A stretch of DNA of 64,000 nt from positions 1 to 64,000 of the forward strand of contig CANKAT010000004.1 of the NCBI GenBank assembly GCA_947479815.1, in the 5' to 3' direction. Of this stretch, positions 48,911-57,681 are shown piece after piece. A program made the translations under genes and the position numbers. The notes below the pieces were generated by a model, which was not told where the DNA came from, made no database searches, and saw only the letters and a list, made by a program, of their open reading frames with translations. The stretch's first letter is position 1; each line of letters begins with the position of its first letter. The DNA comes from Sphingobacteriaceae bacterium. Lineage in GTDB: Bacteria; Bacteroidota; Bacteroidia; Sphingobacteriales; Sphingobacteriaceae.

Positions 48911-50689
48911 CTACATCCTATCGGGCACCTGAATACCCAATAATTTCATTCCTTTATTGATAGTTGAGGCAGTGGCAGCAGAAAGGTCTAGTCTGAAATT
49001 TCTAACATCTGGATCTTCGGCCTTCAATATGCTTTCTTCATGATAAAACTTATTGAATAATTTAGCTAACTCAAAAACATAATTTGCAATATGTGCCGGA
49101 CTGAATTCTTTAGCTGATGCAGCTATCACATCAGGGTATTTAGCCAAATTAACGATCAGATCTTTTTCAAGAGCGGTAAGTATAGTTGAATAGTTAGTAG
49201 AAATTTTATTTTGATAATCTGCTTTTGCCATAACTGAACGTATCCTTGCATGAGTATACTGAATAAAAGGCCCAGTATGCCCCTGGAAATCAATCGATTC
49301 ATTCGGATCAAATAATAATCTCTTTTTAGGCTCAACCTTTAACAAGAAAAATTTAAGAGCTCCTAATCCTATCATATGATAGAGCTCTTTCTTCTCTTGC
49401 TCTGAGAACCCTTCAACTTTTCCTAATTCCTCGGTTCTGTCACGAGCAGTTAGGATCATTTCATCCATCAACTCATCGGCATCTACAACTGTGCCCTCCC
49501 TAGATTTCATTTTACCAGAAGGTAAATCAACCATCCCATACGAAAGGTGAAATAAACCTTTAGCCCATGTTTTACCCAATTTCTGGAGAATCAGAAATAA
49601 TACTTTAAAATGATAATCCTGTTCATTACCTACCACATAAATAGACTTATCCATTTTAAAGTCATCATATTTTAATTGGGCAGTTCCAAGATCCTGTGTA
49701 ATGTAAACAGAAGTTCCATCTGCTCTAAGAACAAGTTTCTGATCTAGGCCATCTTCGGTGAGATCTATCCAAACTGACCCATCATCTTTTTTAAAAAAAA
49801 CTCTCTTTTCAAGCCCCTCCTGAATCGTATCCTTCCCTAAAAGGTAAGTATCTGATTCATAATAGTATTTCTTGAAATCAACTCCCAGCATTTTATAAGT
49901 AACTTCAAAACCGGAGTAAACCCAGCCGTTCATCATACTCCAAAGCTTTATTACCTCCTGATCGCCAGCCTCCCATTTCAAAAGCATTTCCTGAGCCTGC
50001 TTTATAATTGGAGCATTCTTTTTTGCTTCATCTTCAGTCTGTCCTTTATCGATCAGCGCTTCAATCTGCTTTTTATACTCCTTATCAAAAATCACATAAT
50101 ATTTACCAACCAGGTGGTCTCCTTTTAGTTGACTACTTTGAGGAGTTTCACCATTCCCAAACATTTGCCATGCCAGCATCGACTTGCAAATATGTATCCC
50201 ACGATCGTTTACCAAATTGACCTTTATTACTTCATATCCATTTGCCGATAAGATTTCAGCGACAGAAAAACCCAGTAAATTATTGCGCACATGCCCTAAA
50301 TGAAGGGGCTTGTTCGTATTTGGGGAAGAATACTCCACCATAACTTTTTGTCCATTAGACGGGAATTGCCCAAATGAACTGCTATGAATAGTAGTTAATA
50401 ACTCATCAACCCAGTAAGAATCAGCAATTGACAAATTCAAAAATCCTTTGATCACGTTGAAATCTTCAACTTCTTTAACATTATCCTTTAGATACTCTCC
50501 TATTTCAGTTCCGGTTTGTTCAGGAGTTTTTTTAGAAAAACGGGTAAATGGAAAGGTAACAGCAGTAACCTGACCTTCAAATTCTTTTCGAGTTTCCTGA
50601 ATAACGATACTATCTGATGCTATTTCTGTTTGATAAAGTACTGAAACAGCTCTCCGGATTTGCTGAACTATGGTATTTTCTATTGTCAT
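48911..50689 (-). CDS. argS: Arginyl-tRNA synthetase
   Basis: The 592-residue class I synthetase has an N-terminal additional domain, the HIGH-type motif HLGH in NTNKPLHLGHVRNN, a KMSKS-type loop read as KMKSREGTVV, and the C-terminal anticodon-binding domain (about 480-592) with PFIQYTHARIRSV. It charges tRNA-Arg. The ATG at 50689 (MTIENTIVQQ...) matches the family start; an upstream ATG at 50743 adds 18 residues without counterpart. It is divergent from the arginine decarboxylase gene. Two 7-base arrays lie just beyond its 3' end. Confidence 0.95.
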   Translation of the reverse strand: MTIENTIVQQIRRAVSVLYQTEIASDSIVIQETRKEFEGQVTAVTFPFTRFSKKTPEQTGTEIGEYLKDNVKEVEDFNVIKGFLNLSIADSYWVDELLTTIHSSSFGQFPSNGQKVMVEYSSPNTNKPLHLGHVRNNLLGFSVAEILSANGYEVIKVNLVNDRGIHICKSMLAWQMFGNGETPQSSQLKGDHLVGKYYVIFDKEYKKQIEALIDKGQTEDEAKKNAPIIKQAQEMLLKWEAGDQEVIKLWSMMNGWVYSGFEVTYKMLGVDFKKYYYESDTYLLGKDTIQEGLEKRVFFKKDDGSVWIDLTEDGLDQKLVLRADGTSVYITQDLGTAQLKYDDFKMDKSIYVVGNEQDYHFKVLFLILQKLGKTWAKGLFHLSYGMVDLPSGKMKSREGTVVDADELMDEMILTARDRTEELGKVEGFSEQEKKELYHMIGLGALKFFLLKVEPKKRLLFDPNESIDFQGHTGPFIQYTHARIRSVMAKADYQNKISTNYSTILTALEKDLIVNLAKYPDVIAASAKEFSPAHIANYVFELAKLFNKFYHEESILKAEDPDVRNFRLDLSAATASTINKGMKLLGIQVPDRM

Positions 50690-51016
50690 TTTAATTGGCA
50701 TTGAGCCCTGTAAATTTAATCGATAATAAGGAATTTGTTGCACCTAGCAAGATATCAAATACATGATCTTTCATTAGATTCTATTTATTTAGATTATTAC
50801 TCCAAATTAAAAACAGCAGACTATTTGATTATTGATCAAATTAAAAACTGGATCCTCAAGTAAAGCAGCACTATTAGATTTAACCTTAATGATATTCAAA
50901 TCAAGCATATTCCATTTTGTTTACCACACAGATTTTTAAATGAACATAAAATTTTTAAGCAGTGTATTATGTTCTATGCTATATGCTTTTTATATCTTTG
51001 CCAAAATTATAAAAAA
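50690..51016. other. Divergent promoter region of argS and arginine decarboxylase
   Basis: This 327-base AT-rich spacer contains no gene. The decarboxylase side has a perfect -7 element TATCTTTG at 50993-51000. I see no arginine-attenuator-like RNA fold. Confidence 0.5.
50993..51000 (+). promoter_or_regulatory. Bacteroidota-type -7 element for the arginine decarboxylase gene
   Basis: TATCTTTG matches TAnnTTTG exactly, 16 bases before the ATG at 51017. The -33 TTG box is not clear. Confidence 0.55.
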
Positions 51017-52399
51017 ATGCAGAGTTACGCGGAGTTTCTTGATTTAAGCGTGGGCTTCCCTCAGGATGGTTTTGATATCATAGAGGATGAGTTATATTTC
51101 CATGACCTAAACTTGATGGAGATGATTGAAACCTATGGTTCTCCACTCAGATTTACTTACTTACCGATCATAAGTAAGAAGATACAACAAGCCAAACTAT
51201 TATTTCAGGCAGCTATTGTTAAAAACAACTATAGAGGTGGCTATAAATATTGTTATTGTACTAAAAGCTCACACTTTAGGCATATTGTAGAAGAAGCGCT
51301 ACGAAATGATATACACTTGGAAACTTCATCTGCATTCGATATGCCTATGATTGATGCGCTTGAAAAAAAAGGTGCATTAAATAAGGAGATAACAGTTATC
51401 TGTAATGGATTTAAAACTTTTCAATACAAGCAATATATCATTGATATGCTTCACGATGGGTTTAAAAATATTATTCCCGTTCTTGACAATAAGGAAGAGT
51501 TTAACATCTATGATGATGAATTAGATATTCCATGTAGTTTAGGGATCAGAATCGCTGCTGAAGAGCAACCTGACTCACAATTCTATACCTCTCGATTAGG
51601 CATTAGAATTGAAGATATTATTGATTTCTATAATCATAAAATAGCTCAAAATCCTAATTTCAAGGTTAAACTGCTTCATTTCTTTATTAATTCAGGAATT
51701 TCTGATACACCTTACTATTGGAATGAACTTGAAAAATACGCTACACTTTATTGCAAGTTCAAGAAAATTAACCCTGATCTCGACACGCTTGATATTGGTG
51801 GAGGAATGCCTTTTAAGGATTCTTTAGCCTTCGATTTTGATTATGAATACATGGTCAACGAAATTGTAAAAAGGATCAAGGAAATTTGTGCAGAGCACGA
51901 TGTCATGGAGCCTGATATTATTACTGAATTCGGTAAATATACCGTTGCTGAATCTTCAGGTATTCTTTACAAAGTGTTAGGCCGTAAGCAACAGAATGAC
52001 CGTGAAAAATGGCTAATGCTTGATGGCTCTTTCATCACCAACCTTCCAGATGTTTGGGCATTGAATCAAAAGTATATTCTTGCACCAATAAATAATTGGG
52101 ATTCTGAATATGAACGTGTAAATCTTGGTGGAATTACCTGCGACGGTCAGGATTATTATAGTCAGGAAGCTCATATGAACAACGTATTTATGCCTAAAAC
52201 CCGAAAGGTTCAGTATTTAGGCTTCTTTCATACGGGTGCATACCAAGAGGTTCTTAGCGGTTATGGTGGCATTCATCATTGCCTGCTTCCGTCTCCTAAG
52301 CATGTAATCATTCGCCGCAACAGGGATGAAACCTTCAATTTTGAAGTATTTGGTGAAGAACAGAATAGTAAACAGGTTTTGAAGATATTGGGATATTAG
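51017..52399 (+). CDS. Arginine decarboxylase-like PLP enzyme (alanine racemase fold)
   Basis: The 460-residue protein belongs to the fold-type III PLP decarboxylases. It has YKYCYCTKSSHF with the PLP lysine, a glycine-rich phosphate site LDTLDIGGGMPF and an active-site Cys/Asp segment LGGITCDGQDYYS. Bacteroidota members of this length (about 460) are annotated as arginine decarboxylase for the agmatine route to spermidine. The ATG at 51017 follows an A-rich leader; the longer frame from 50969 adds 16 residues. Being next to argS is suggestive but not a functional link. Ornithine or diaminopimelate as substrate is less likely from family length. Confidence 0.85.
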   Translation: MQSYAEFLDLSVGFPQDGFDIIEDELYFHDLNLMEMIETYGSPLRFTYLPIISKKIQQAKLLFQAAIVKNNYRGGYKYCYCTKSSHFRHIVEEALRNDIHLETSSAFDMPMIDALEKKGALNKEITVICNGFKTFQYKQYIIDMLHDGFKNIIPVLDNKEEFNIYDDELDIPCSLGIRIAAEEQPDSQFYTSRLGIRIEDIIDFYNHKIAQNPNFKVKLLHFFINSGISDTPYYWNELEKYATLYCKFKKINPDLDTLDIGGGMPFKDSLAFDFDYEYMVNEIVKRIKEICAEHDVMEPDIITEFGKYTVAESSGILYKVLGRKQQNDREKWLMLDGSFITNLPDVWALNQKYILAPINNWDSEYERVNLGGITCDGQDYYSQEAHMNNVFMPKTRKVQYLGFFHTGAYQEVLSGYGGIHHCLLPSPKHVIIRRNRDETFNFEVFGEEQNSKQVLKILGY

Positions 52400-52476
52400 T
52401 CACGCTTCAATTCTGAATTGACTAAGGGTGAAAGCCCAGGGCAACAAAGATGAGGTAGATAATAATTAATTAAAGG

Positions 52477-53013
52477 ATGCAGAAATATTACTTATTACTC
52501 ATTTGCATTTTTCCATTAATATCTTGTTCACAAAACAAAAAAGTGAACTCAGAACCAGGAAAAATTGAAGCTCCTATCATTAATCAGAATTTCACAACGC
52601 TAAAATTTGAAGCAAATGGTAAACCATGTTTAGCTTCAATTAACGACCGTTATATTGATTTTAAAGAAAAATCTATTTTTTCGCTGTCACTTTTCATCAT
52701 GGTGAATACTTTAGATAAAAATAAGGATGGACATCCAACAGATAAAGAAGCCTTGATTTTCAATGACTTACAAACAGAAATTATACAAGAACTAGGCAAG
52801 GTTTTAGGAAATTATTGTTACGTCGGTACAACTACGATGACTGGATATCGTGATATACTTCTGTATATCAAAACTGAAGATCAAAAAAAGGCAATAGAGA
52901 TCATGGAGCGATTTAAGAAAAAACAGAGTCGCATTGAGTCTATTTCTTTTGAGTCAGACCCTGAATGGGAGGCTGTTTCTTCTTTTTATGAAGCCTCTGC
53001 ACTAAAAAATTAA
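52477..53013 (+). CDS. Lipoprotein, DUF695-like
   Basis: The 178-residue protein has a lipoprotein signal ending PLISC. The body is an alpha/beta sequence starting TTLKFEANGKPCLASINDRYI and containing a KNKDGHPTDKEALIFNDL stretch, then CYVGTTTMTGYRDILLYIK. This resembles DUF695 domains, and no catalytic motif is evident. It is transcribed after the decarboxylase, with 77 bases between. Its stop shares bases with the stop of the convergent pseudouridine synthase gene (TTAA at 53010-53013). Confidence 0.7.
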   Translation: MQKYYLLLICIFPLISCSQNKKVNSEPGKIEAPIINQNFTTLKFEANGKPCLASINDRYIDFKEKSIFSLSLFIMVNTLDKNKDGHPTDKEALIFNDLQTEIIQELGKVLGNYCYVGTTTMTGYRDILLYIKTEDQKKAIEIMERFKKKQSRIESISFESDPEWEAVSSFYEASALKN

Positions 53014-53750
53014 GAATCAAACTTATCCAGTAACTTGATCAAAGTTGCAAAATCTTTAGGATATGGAGCTTCAAAAGTCATTTCAGTATTCGCATCAATC
53101 TTAAAAGTAATACATCGCGCATGTAATGCAAAACGCTTCATGATGGGTAATTCTTCTTGATCTTTACCTATTCGATATGCTCTTTTGATTTCGGAAAGGT
53201 AAACTGGCTTACCGCCATACATTTCATCACCTGCAATATTAGCTCTCTGCGAGGCCAGGTGAATCCTTATTTGGTGCATTCTTCCGGTTATTGGCCTGCA
53301 TTCAACTAGGGTATAATGTTTGTAAAATTTAATTGAATTGAACACAGTTTCTGCAGGTTTACCTTCCTGCTTGTTTATTGCTACGTTCTTTGCTCCCAGG
53401 TTCAAAATAGGCAAATCCACGTGTAGCTCCTCAAAAGCATGAGTTCCATTAATTATGGCATGATACACCTTGTTAACTTTTCGGTGTTCAAATTGCATGG
53501 AAATAAGGCGATAGGTTTCAGGATTTTTAGCAATGATCAATACCCCTGAGGTTTCTCTGTCTAAACGATGGCAAATTTGTGCATCATTAGAATAGTGCTT
53601 GGCCATTCTTAACAAATTATTATCCCCACCTTCCCTGTCGTCGAGCGAGCTTAGAAAGGCTGGTTTATTAACGACTATAAGATTATCGTTCTCAAAAAGA
53701 ATAAGATCCTCGAATTTTGGAAACTTCACACATGACAAATTAGAATGCAA
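53010..53750 (-). CDS. RluA family pseudouridine synthase
   Basis: The 246-residue enzyme has the RluA-family catalytic motif HRLDRETSGVLIIAKN, a family start LIVVNKPAFLSSLDD and a conserved RPITGRMHQIRIHLA. It isomerises uridine to pseudouridine in rRNA or tRNA; which site cannot be told from sequence. There is no S4 domain, unlike RluC/RluD. The C-terminal stop shares bases with the DUF695-like gene. Upstream (5') lies a 7-base array. Confidence 0.9.
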   Translation of the reverse strand: MHSNLSCVKFPKFEDLILFENDNLIVVNKPAFLSSLDDREGGDNNLLRMAKHYSNDAQICHRLDRETSGVLIIAKNPETYRLISMQFEHRKVNKVYHAIINGTHAFEELHVDLPILNLGAKNVAINKQEGKPAETVFNSIKFYKHYTLVECRPITGRMHQIRIHLASQRANIAGDEMYGGKPVYLSEIKRAYRIGKDQEELPIMKRFALHARCITFKIDANTEMTFEAPYPKDFATLIKLLDKFDS

Positions 53751-53780
53751 ATTTAGACTTTAATTTAAGAACTAAGGAAG

Positions 53781-53995
53781 GTTAAAGGTTAAAGGGTAAA
53801 GCAGAAAGTTGTAAGTTGTAAGTAATAAGTTAAAAGGTAAAAGCTAAAAGCAGAAAGTTGTAAGTAATAAGTAATAAGTTAAAAGGTAAAAGCTTAAAGG
53901 TTAATGGGAAATGGTTAAAGATAAAAGTTCTTTCTTTCTTGCTTTCAGCTTTCTGCTTTCGGCTTTAGGGCTTTCAGCTTTAAAAAGGCTTTCTT
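53781..53995. repeat. Heptanucleotide array with orientation switch
   Basis: Twenty-one in-phase 7-base units occupy 53781-53927 (GTTAAAG, GGTAAAG, CAGAAAG, TTGTAAG, TAATAAG, TTAAAAG, CTAAAAG and variants), nearly all ending in AAG. After a short T/C spacer the reverse type follows (53942-53995): CTTTCAG, CTTTCTG, CTTTCGG, CTTTAGG, CTTTCAG and CTTTAAA. CTTTCAG is the reverse complement of CTGAAAG, a unit of the 25916 array. The two halves could fold on each other. The array reaches the stop codon of the PhoB-like gene. Confidence 0.9.
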
Positions 53996-54686
53996 ATTTC
54001 AGCTCAAATTTATATCCCACCCCTTTTACTGTACTGACATAATTATCACCCAGTTTTTCACGAAGTTTACGAATATGAACATCGATTGTGCGGTTAGTTA
54101 CCACAACAGAATCTTCCCAAATACTTTTCAGAATTACATCACGGGTATAAACTTTACCTGGCTTAGATGCCAGCAGATAGAGTAACTCAAATTCCTTTTT
54201 GGCAAGAACTATTTTTTCACCATTACGGAATACAAGAAATGCTTCACGATCAATGATTAGATCGCCAATTTCAACTTTATTTTCTACTTCAGCTTCTTCA
54301 GAATGTACATTACGTCTTAAAATCGCATTGATCCTGCTGGTAAGTGCACGAGGCTTGATTGGTTTAGCTATATAATCATCTGCACCCACATTAAATCCAG
54401 CAATTTCAGAGTATTCTTCACTTCTTGCAGTTAAAAATACCATGAATGTATTCTTAAACTCATTCATGGTTCTAAGAATCCTGCAGGCTTCTATCCCATC
54501 CATTTTGGGCATCATGATATCAAGTATAATGAGATCAGGCAACACCCGTTTGGCTTCAGTAACCCCTTCTTGACCATTAGAAGCAGTATATACCTGATAG
54601 CCTTCCTTTTTTAAATTGTACTCAATAAGCTCCCGTATATCAGGTTCATCATCAACAATCAGAATCTTATGCTTAGTTGTACTCAT
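53994..54686 (-). CDS. PhoB/OmpR-type response regulator
   Basis: The 230-residue regulator has an N-terminal receiver (D56 in LIILDIMMPKMDG, Lys in DDYIAKPIKPR) and a C-terminal winged helix of OmpR type (about 135-230, with KEFELLYLLASKPGKVYTR and VTNRTIDVHIRKLREKLG). No kinase gene is adjacent, so it is an orphan in this window. Its 3' end is the edge of a 7-base array. Target genes are unknown. Confidence 0.92.
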   Translation of the reverse strand: MSTTKHKILIVDDEPDIRELIEYNLKKEGYQVYTASNGQEGVTEAKRVLPDLIILDIMMPKMDGIEACRILRTMNEFKNTFMVFLTARSEEYSEIAGFNVGADDYIAKPIKPRALTSRINAILRRNVHSEEAEVENKVEIGDLIIDREAFLVFRNGEKIVLAKKEFELLYLLASKPGKVYTRDVILKSIWEDSVVVTNRTIDVHIRKLREKLGDNYVSTVKGVGYKFELK

Positions 54687-54787
54687 AAATCAGATTAATT
54701 TTTGTAAAAATAACCTCTTAGTTCCATCATTGCGTTAAGCCTTTATTAACAAATTGTAAACTTTTACCGAATTTACAATTAAAACAG

Positions 54788-55882
54788 CTATTTTAATGTC
54801 TTCCCTAAAAATTGCTCTAATTCAACACCTCTTAGGTTCTTTGCAATAATCTTACCTTCTGGATCAAGTATAAATGAAGCCGGTATTCCTTCAACTTTGT
54901 ACTGTAAAGTTACTTTCCCATCCCATCTTTTTAATTCTGATAAATGCGGCCAATTCAACTGATCATCTTTTATAGCCTTCAGCCACGCAGCACGGTCATC
55001 ATCTAAAGAAACGCCAAGCACCATAAAGTTCTTGTTTTTAAACTTTTCATATTGCTTTACAATATTGGGGTTTTCATCACGGCAGGGAGCACACCAAGAA
55101 GCCCAAAAATCAAGAAGTATATATTTGCCTTTAAAATCAGAGAGCTTGAACTCTTTCCCTGTTTGATCAGGCAACTTAAAATCGGGCGCAAACTGACCAA
55201 TCGAAACTGGCTTGAGGCCTTGCATTTTAGTCACAAATGATTGTACAGCACCATTCTTAGGAAATTTAGACTTAATCTCATCGGCATATACGATCAATTG
55301 CTGTTCATATTTATTTTGATCAATGGTGCCTGCAGCATAAAATCCTGCCAGGTTATCTTTATTGGCCTGAACAAACACAAACGCTTCTTCAGCAAATTTA
55401 TCCATATTTGACTGGAATTGAGGCATCAAAACGTTGTATATTGAGTCTTTTGCAGCAGGGTTCGAGTTTATAAGCGCTGCATAATCGCTCTGAATTTTCT
55501 TGTATATTTTCCCATATTCATTACTCAGCTTATTAAAGTCACGGATCTTTTCAGAATCGGCTGAACCTTTTATTTCATACGTATTTGTGGAATCTGAATA
55601 ATCAGATTTAAACTCCACTGCATCACCATTTTGGCCTACAATAAGAAAATTTTTCTCACCAATAACAAGGGTGTAAAAATTGGGGTCAGGTGTAACCCTG
55701 CGAAATTTAAACTCATTACTTTCATTTAAAAAAGCGGAGTCAACCAATTGGTCAGCTTCATAAAGTAATACCTTTTTAATTTCTTTTGCATTTTCAATTT
55801 TCCCTGAAATACTCAGTTCTTCATTGTTTTTACAAGAACTAATAAAAATCCCAAGCAGGGCAATTATTACTATTTTTTTCAC
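54788..55882 (-). CDS. TlpA/ResA-like thiol-disulfide oxidoreductase with DUF4369-like N-terminal domain
   Basis: The 364-residue lipoprotein has a signal ending IFISSC. The N-terminal half (about 22-115) is a DUF4369-like beta domain (LSISGKIENAKEIKKVLLYE), then comes a helical linker, then a thioredoxin domain with DFWASWCAPCRDENPNIVKQ (CxxC, about residue 263). It probably transfers electrons to envelope proteins. Its ATG overlaps the gatB stop by 4 bases, although the two have no obvious functional link. Confidence 0.9.
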   Translation of the reverse strand: MKKIVIIALLGIFISSCKNNEELSISGKIENAKEIKKVLLYEADQLVDSAFLNESNEFKFRRVTPDPNFYTLVIGEKNFLIVGQNGDAVEFKSDYSDSTNTYEIKGSADSEKIRDFNKLSNEYGKIYKKIQSDYAALINSNPAAKDSIYNVLMPQFQSNMDKFAEEAFVFVQANKDNLAGFYAAGTIDQNKYEQQLIVYADEIKSKFPKNGAVQSFVTKMQGLKPVSIGQFAPDFKLPDQTGKEFKLSDFKGKYILLDFWASWCAPCRDENPNIVKQYEKFKNKNFMVLGVSLDDDRAAWLKAIKDDQLNWPHLSELKRWDGKVTLQYKVEGIPASFILDPEGKIIAKNLRGVELEQFLGKTLK

Positions 55883-57351
55883 GATGTACTTTCTAATTTT
55901 TCTATTACTAACTTACTGGCAATCTGAGGATTGATCTTACCTTTTGTTTTTTTCATAAGATCACCCATAAACAATCCTAAAACGCCTTTTTTACCATTTT
56001 GGTATTCTTTCACCTTATCGGGATAGTTGTTCAGTACTTCTTCAATAAGCAAACTCAAATCATCAGCATCAGTATCTATCAAAACCTGCAGAGAAATTGC
56101 TGCATCCTCAGCAGATATCGATGGATTTTTGATCAGTTCAGGAAAAACCTGATTCGCTGCAACAGAATAGTTTAATTTTCCAGCATCAATTAGCTCAATT
56201 AATTCTGATAAAACCTTAGGTTGAACTTTAAAATCCTTAGTATGCGTTCCGGTATCATGAAGATGCGTTCTTAATGGCCCTATCACCCAATTTGCGGCTG
56301 CTTTAAAATGGTTATTGTAGATTATAAGCTCATCAAAATATGCTGCAATTTCTTTCTCAGATGAAAGCAATATTGCATCATATTCAGACAGACCTAGCTT
56401 AGCTATATATCGCTCTATCTTCTTTGCAGGAAGTTCAGGCAATGACTTTTTAAGCTCAGCGATGTATTTTTCATCAATAACAAGTGGTGGAAGATCTGGT
56501 TCGGGGAAATAGCGATAATCATTGGCTGTTTCTTTGCTTCTTAACGGACTCGTATGTCCAGTTTCAGCATCAAAGTTGAGCGTATTTTGTTCTATGTATT
56601 CTCCTTTTTCCAGAAGCTGTGCTTGTCTGATAAATTCATGATCAATGGCTCTTTGCAGATTCTTGATTGAATTCAGGTTTTTTACTTCACATCTATTACC
56701 ATATTCTGTTGCATCTTTCAGTCTCACAGAAATATTCGCATCACATCGTATACTACCCTCTTCCATGTTACCATCACAGATATCAAGATATCTTACCAGT
56801 TTACGGATTTCATTTAAATACGCTGCAGCTTCATGAGCAGAGCGAATATCAGGTTCCGAAACAATCTCTATAAGTGGGACTCCTGCACGATTAAGATCAA
56901 TCAATGAGTCAACTTCGTCTTGATCATGCATACTTTTACCGGCATCATCTTCCATATGAATTCGATGAATTCTGATTCTTCTTGTAGTATGATCATCTGC
57001 TTTTACATCAATAAATCCTGAGGTACATATGGGCTGGCTATCCTGAGTAGTTTGAAAACCTTTTGGAAGGTCTGCGTAAAAATAATTCTTGCGATCAAAG
57101 TGGGTACTGGTATTAATCTGGCAATTAGTTGCAAGCCCCATTTTAATGGCATACTCCACCACTTTTTTATTAAGTTTTGGCAAGGTTCCAGGAAGACCTA
57201 AGCTAACCGGACTAATATGCTCATTTGGCCCTCCTCCAAAACCAGCAGAGTCAGAAGAAAAAATCTTACTTGAGGTAGATAATTGAACATGTACCTCTAG
57301 TCCAACTACAAGTTGGTATTTTTCAATTAAACTGTCCAGGATTATTGTCAT
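55879..57351 (-). CDS. gatB: Asp/Glu-tRNA amidotransferase subunit B
   Basis: The 490-residue protein has the GatB opening YQLVVGLEVHVQLSTSSKIF, GLPGTLPKLNKKVVEYAIK, the active-site region DDAGKSMHD and IEIVSEPDIRSAHEA, plus the C-terminal tail domain with KGVLGLFMGDLMKKTKGK. It amidates Glu-tRNA-Gln or Asp-tRNA-Asn together with GatA and GatC, which are not in this window. The TlpA-like gene follows with a 4-base overlap. Confidence 0.95.
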   Translation of the reverse strand: MTIILDSLIEKYQLVVGLEVHVQLSTSSKIFSSDSAGFGGGPNEHISPVSLGLPGTLPKLNKKVVEYAIKMGLATNCQINTSTHFDRKNYFYADLPKGFQTTQDSQPICTSGFIDVKADDHTTRRIRIHRIHMEDDAGKSMHDQDEVDSLIDLNRAGVPLIEIVSEPDIRSAHEAAAYLNEIRKLVRYLDICDGNMEEGSIRCDANISVRLKDATEYGNRCEVKNLNSIKNLQRAIDHEFIRQAQLLEKGEYIEQNTLNFDAETGHTSPLRSKETANDYRYFPEPDLPPLVIDEKYIAELKKSLPELPAKKIERYIAKLGLSEYDAILLSSEKEIAAYFDELIIYNNHFKAAANWVIGPLRTHLHDTGTHTKDFKVQPKVLSELIELIDAGKLNYSVAANQVFPELIKNPSISAEDAAISLQVLIDTDADDLSLLIEEVLNNYPDKVKEYQNGKKGVLGLFMGDLMKKTKGKINPQIASKLVIEKLESTS

Positions 57352-57681
57352 TAAAGCTTAATAGTTGAAATAATTCTTTTGTAAAGATAAGCAATTGATT
57401 ATAAATGAGTATTCAATGCTCTCCTATTAGCAATTTTTATTACTGGTACTTTAATAAAGTTTGACAGTTTAAAGGGCATAGAGGCAAATAGCCTATTATT
57501 GAATAATTAAAATTCAAAAATACAGCCCATTCAAAAACAAATCATCCAGCTCACATTTACAAGAGGGTAAAAAGAAAATCAATGAAATAGCTATAATGGC
57601 TAAAGTAGAGATGAATTAAGAAATATACTAATCAATATAAATTTAATATGGCCATTAAAATTTTATAATCACCTCGATAAT
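57352..57681. other. Intergenic region gatB/alaS
   Basis: I see no gene in this 330-base AT-rich spacer. A small hairpin AGGC/GCCT at 57481-57493 is the only local structure. It should carry the alaS terminator and the gatB promoter. Confidence 0.35.

Noticed and set aside
50690-50743. Longer start for ArgS
   Set aside because: The 18 added residues have no family counterpart; MTIENTI at 50689 is the usual opening.
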